A stretch of DNA of 64,000 nt from Holophagae bacterium (GTDB lineage Bacteria > Acidobacteriota > Holophagae > Acanthopleuribacterales > Acanthopleuribacteraceae): the NCBI GenBank assembly GCA_029263455.1, contig JAJCXM010000019.1, positions 236,698 through 300,697 on the forward strand, given 5' to 3'. Below the pieces are notes generated by a model. It did no database searches and had not been told where the DNA came from. It saw only the letters and a program-made list of their open reading frames with translations. This document shows, in pieces, positions 61,614 through 64,000 of the stretch. Numbering within the stretch: the first letter of the stretch is position 1; every line of letters begins with the position of its first letter. Both the position numbers and the translations under genes were made by a program.

Positions 61614-64000
61614 TTAGGGAATGATTATTACCGGAAGTGTGGGCGCCGTCATCCCAATTGATATCGTGCCAGCAGTGACGACTGTTGGTGGATTCGTTGC
61701 CGCGTTGCTTCCACCTCCAGTATTGTTATTGTCATCCACAATCGTCGCTGGAACCATGGATCCAGAGCCTCCTTGAAAGAGTGTGAATGTCCCATTGTTT
61801 CGTTTGAAATGGTAACCCTCGGGACCGGTGCAGTCGTGCAGATAGAAGTTGATCGCGTTGGCAGCGCTGTCGGCTTGAACTTCAACTTCAATACTGTGCT
61901 TGCGATCTGCTGGCGTGAAGACGATATCATGTTGAGGCAAGTCCTCATTCCTGATAGTTAGATCTAAACTTCCTCCTGCAAGCACATTCACCAAGAAAGG
62001 ATTAAACGGCGATTGTGTTGCAAAGCCCACGTCGTCCGCCGGGCCACCAACCATACCGCTGACGTAGGTGTTGCCATCAAACAGGACCGCTGCACTAGTG
62101 GTACCTTCAGCCCTTAACTGGACCGAGCCGTCCCACGGAAGCCTGAAGGTATTACCGGTCACCTCCACTTGGACCGTGCCACCATTAAGTCCAAGCGTTA
62201 GTTGACCAATGCCACCCGCAGCATGCATGACTTCATCAAACATATTGTTCGAAACGATCGCGTCGTATGTTCCTCCTGAAGGATTTAGAGACACGCCGCC
62301 CTGAGGAAAATCGAAGGTGAGGTTTCCAGGTGGAAGTTGAGACGTCGTGTGATCCGTGATTGTAAACATGTTCTGTGAAATCACGGTGTCGATATCACCA
62401 GTATGGGGCGTCATGCCTCCCTCCTCTCCAAGAATGACGATCGAAGCGGTGAAATTATTGGTGAAGGTATTACCTAATGCAGGATTCACTTCGGCTGGGT
62501 CACCGATACGCACAACGGCATCGTGGGCTCCCCGAGCGTTGACCGAAATACCTCTCCGCCCCACATTACGTGTCGCTCCCACAGCAAATTCTTTGTACAG
62601 GTCAATAAAAGTTGAGCGTTGAACAGTCATATCCAATGTTCCAGCTGTTGAGGGCGTCAAGAAATCAAGTGCAGAAGGATTAGAGGAAAAGGCGCAGTTG
62701 TCAACCACAACAGTACCTGTGAGCCCCAGAATGCGGATGCCACCTTCATCAGAATCGTCTCCTCGGTTAACCACGTTGAAACGGCTGGCGTTCATAAACA
62801 CGCTGTCGCGCAGTTCGAGACCACTGAAGTTGGTCACGCCATCAGCAGCGATGACAGAACCAAATATAAGACAATCGCTCGTATTTTGAATGGTGCAGCT
62901 TTGAAGAAAGAGCCCACTATTCACGTTTTCACCGTGGATCGCATCGACAAATGATCGCGTACCGATGGCAGCGGACCCGTCCGCTGTCGCTGCAATATTC
63001 TGGACTAGCATATTCTGTAGTCGCACTGCCCCGTCGGTGTTGCTAAGTCGAATCGCGTCAATATCTGTGATGTTTTGAATTGTGCCACCTGAAGCGTTTC
63101 CCCCGGTACTGGTGGTGCCATCACCGGTGACGATGAATTCGCCCATGCCGCTGTTTCTTAAGAAGATAGCCAAGACATCTGGGGATACGGCGTTCTGGTT
63201 TACATCAATGGATTGGAAATTGAGATTGCCGGCACCAATCAATGTATCAGTGATATTTACAGCAGTACCTGAGAGTGCGGTCGTTGCTCCGATGGTATTG
63301 ACCACAGGAGTGCCACCGGCCAAACTGCAGTTGCTATCGGCACATACGTTTACCGTGCCACCGTTGGTTGCTGAGAACGCTGTATTCGACCCGGTATCAA
63401 GACTGAGTCCACCCGTAAAACTGATGGTGGAAACCGAGTTCGAATCGAGCATGATGCCTGTACCGTCCTCGTCAATGGCGCCGTTGAAGTCGACGGTGCC
63501 CGCCATGCGGTTTACTACTTGCACTGCCCGGTTTGCGGTGTTGTTGATGGTACCGTCGTAGGTAACAATTCCCTGGCCGCCGTTGACGTTGAATGCCGTG
63601 CCTGTGCTGCCTGTGATACTGCCGCCGTTCATGGTCAGCGTGCCACTAACGCTCGTTAATGAGATGCCTGTGGTGGCGCTGTTGGCAGATATTACTGAGG
63701 CGAAGGTCATACCAACGTTAGTGGTATTGACCTCCAATGCAGGACCGCTGCTAGTGTTGATAGAACTTGTGCCATTATTCACATTTACTGTACCCGCGGT
63801 GGCGGCTGATAAACCTGTGCCGCCGGTGTTGGTGATCGTTAACAAGCCAAAGTCAATTGACCCGGTGTTGTTGTTGAGGTTGATGCCGCCGCCTGCGGTG
63901 TTGTTGACGGTGATCGTGTCGAAGGTTGTCATCAGCGCGGTGCCTGTGATATCGACGCCCAAGTCGTCGGTTGTGTTAATGGTCACCGTGTTGGGCGCGG
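61614..64000 (-). CDS. Secreted parallel beta-helix repeat protein, N-terminus beyond window
   Basis: About 795 C-terminal residues are visible; the frame is open to the right edge. The chain is made of short repeats rich in Asn, Thr, Gly and Ser: ITNTGGTGLSAATAGTVNVN, then GPALEVNTTNVGMTFASVIS and TGTAFNVNGGQGIVTYDGTI. Longer strands with Cys follow in the second half (AIHGENVNSGLFLQSCTIQN). This spacing fits a right-handed parallel beta-helix of the adhesin / pectate-lyase-like type. The end (APTLPVIIIP) has no sorting signal I recognise. Likely cell-surface or released; target unknown. Confidence 0.82.
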   Translation of the reverse strand, partial: APNTVTINTTDDLGVDITGTALMTTFDTITVNNTAGGGINLNNNTGSIDFGLLTITNTGGTGLSAATAGTVNVNNGTSSINTSSGPALEVNTTNVGMTFASVISANSATTGISLTSVSGTLTMNGGSITGSTGTAFNVNGGQGIVTYDGTINNTANRAVQVVNRMAGTVDFNGAIDEDGTGIMLDSNSVSTISFTGGLSLDTGSNTAFSATNGGTVNVCADSNCSLAGGTPVVNTIGATTALSGTAVNITDTLIGAGNLNFQSIDVNQNAVSPDVLAIFLRNSGMGEFIVTGDGTTSTGGNASGGTIQNITDIDAIRLSNTDGAVRLQNMLVQNIAATADGSAAIGTRSFVDAIHGENVNSGLFLQSCTIQNTSDCLIFGSVIAADGVTNFSGLELRDSVFMNASRFNVVNRGDDSDEGGIRILGLTGTVVVDNCAFSSNPSALDFLTPSTAGTLDMTVQRSTFIDLYKEFAVGATRNVGRRGISVNARGAHDAVVRIGDPAEVNPALGNTFTNNFTASIVILGEEGGMTPHTGDIDTVISQNMFTITDHTTSQLPPGNLTFDFPQGGVSLNPSGGTYDAIVSNNMFDEVMHAAGGIGQLTLGLNGGTVQVEVTGNTFRLPWDGSVQLRAEGTTSAAVLFDGNTYVSGMVGGPADDVGFATQSPFNPFLVNVLAGGSLDLTIRNEDLPQHDIVFTPADRKHSIEVEVQADSAANAINFYLHDCTGPEGYHFKRNNGTFTLFQGGSGSMVPATIVDDNNNTGGGSNAATNPPTVVTAGTISIGMTAPTLPVIIIP

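Overview
The window reads as a chromosome segment of a Gram-negative bacterium with moderate GC. Many proteins carry Sec signal peptides, one is a lipoprotein, one is a very large secreted parallel beta-helix protein, and there are undecaprenyl diphosphate synthase and glutamate racemase. A CadC-type winged helix fused to a STAND ATPase, PadR regulators, several S9 peptidases, and GTG/TTG starts would fit an Acidobacteriota-like lineage (for example Acanthopleuribacter relatives). That placement is inference; no rRNA or phylogenetic marker was seen. NhaA/NhaR would fit a saline habitat. I found no tRNA, rRNA, CRISPR array, prophage or intact insertion sequence.

Layout. 1-3.4 kb (minus): a secreted protein running off the left edge and a secreted S9 glutamyl-endopeptidase-like peptidase. 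3.7-11 kb (plus): methyltransferase, a 1327-residue membrane/periplasmic protein with internal duplication, a DUF1579-like secreted protein, and a NarL-type two-component pair. 11-13 kb (minus): zinc-ribbon membrane protein and DUF2167 protein. 13.3-15.4 kb (plus): saccharopine dehydrogenase family protein and a small membrane protein. 15.4-21.3 kb (minus): a dockerin-like secreted protein, a SWIM-like zinc-finger protein, then rimK, rimB and oligopeptidase B joined by 4-nt overlaps. 21.5-26.8 kb: cutA, TMTC-like membrane protein, an acetyltransferase remnant, SDR oxidoreductase, TerB-like protein, pseudouridine synthase and glycosyltransferase. 27-29.9 kb (minus): a peroxide/iron operon (Fur-family regulator, rubrerythrin, Fe-S protein, DUF3501) with a strong promoter overlapped by a perfect dyad.

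30-40 kb (plus): secreted penicillin-acylase-type hydrolase, murI, and a run of envelope proteins (M1 peptidase, membrane protein, M48 peptidase, membrane thioredoxin, YVTN propeller). 40-45.5 kb: exonuclease, acyltransferase, beta-lactamase-like hydrolase, uppS, and the wHTH-STAND membrane protein. 45.6-48.7 kb: dodecin, acidic lipoprotein, ferritin-like protein, VOC protein and an AraC regulator. 48.8-51.7 kb is a patchwork: two tandem copies of a secreted gene mixed with 3' scraps of the ferritin-like and AraC genes and a broken SnoaL-like gene. It ends at a secreted YCF48-like repeat protein.

53.7-59.4 kb holds nhaR, a bacterial eRF1-like protein, an SLC13-type permease with two RCK-C domains, and nhaA: a plausible Na+/pH homeostasis group. 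59.6-61.4 kb is a divergent pair, a single-chain two-aspartate protease with a PDZ domain facing a PadR regulator across a perfect dyad. A beta-helix protein runs off the right edge.

Three themes recur. Most predicted signal peptides place Gln at mature position +1. Convergent genes often overlap, once by 138 nt inside uppS. Secreted single-copy or duplicated repeat proteins of unknown role are abundant. The best candidates for something undescribed are the STAND/wHTH membrane regulator, the NhaR-eRF1-like-SLC13-NhaA group, the PadR/aspartic protease module, and the scrap-and-duplicate region at 46.9-51.7 kb.
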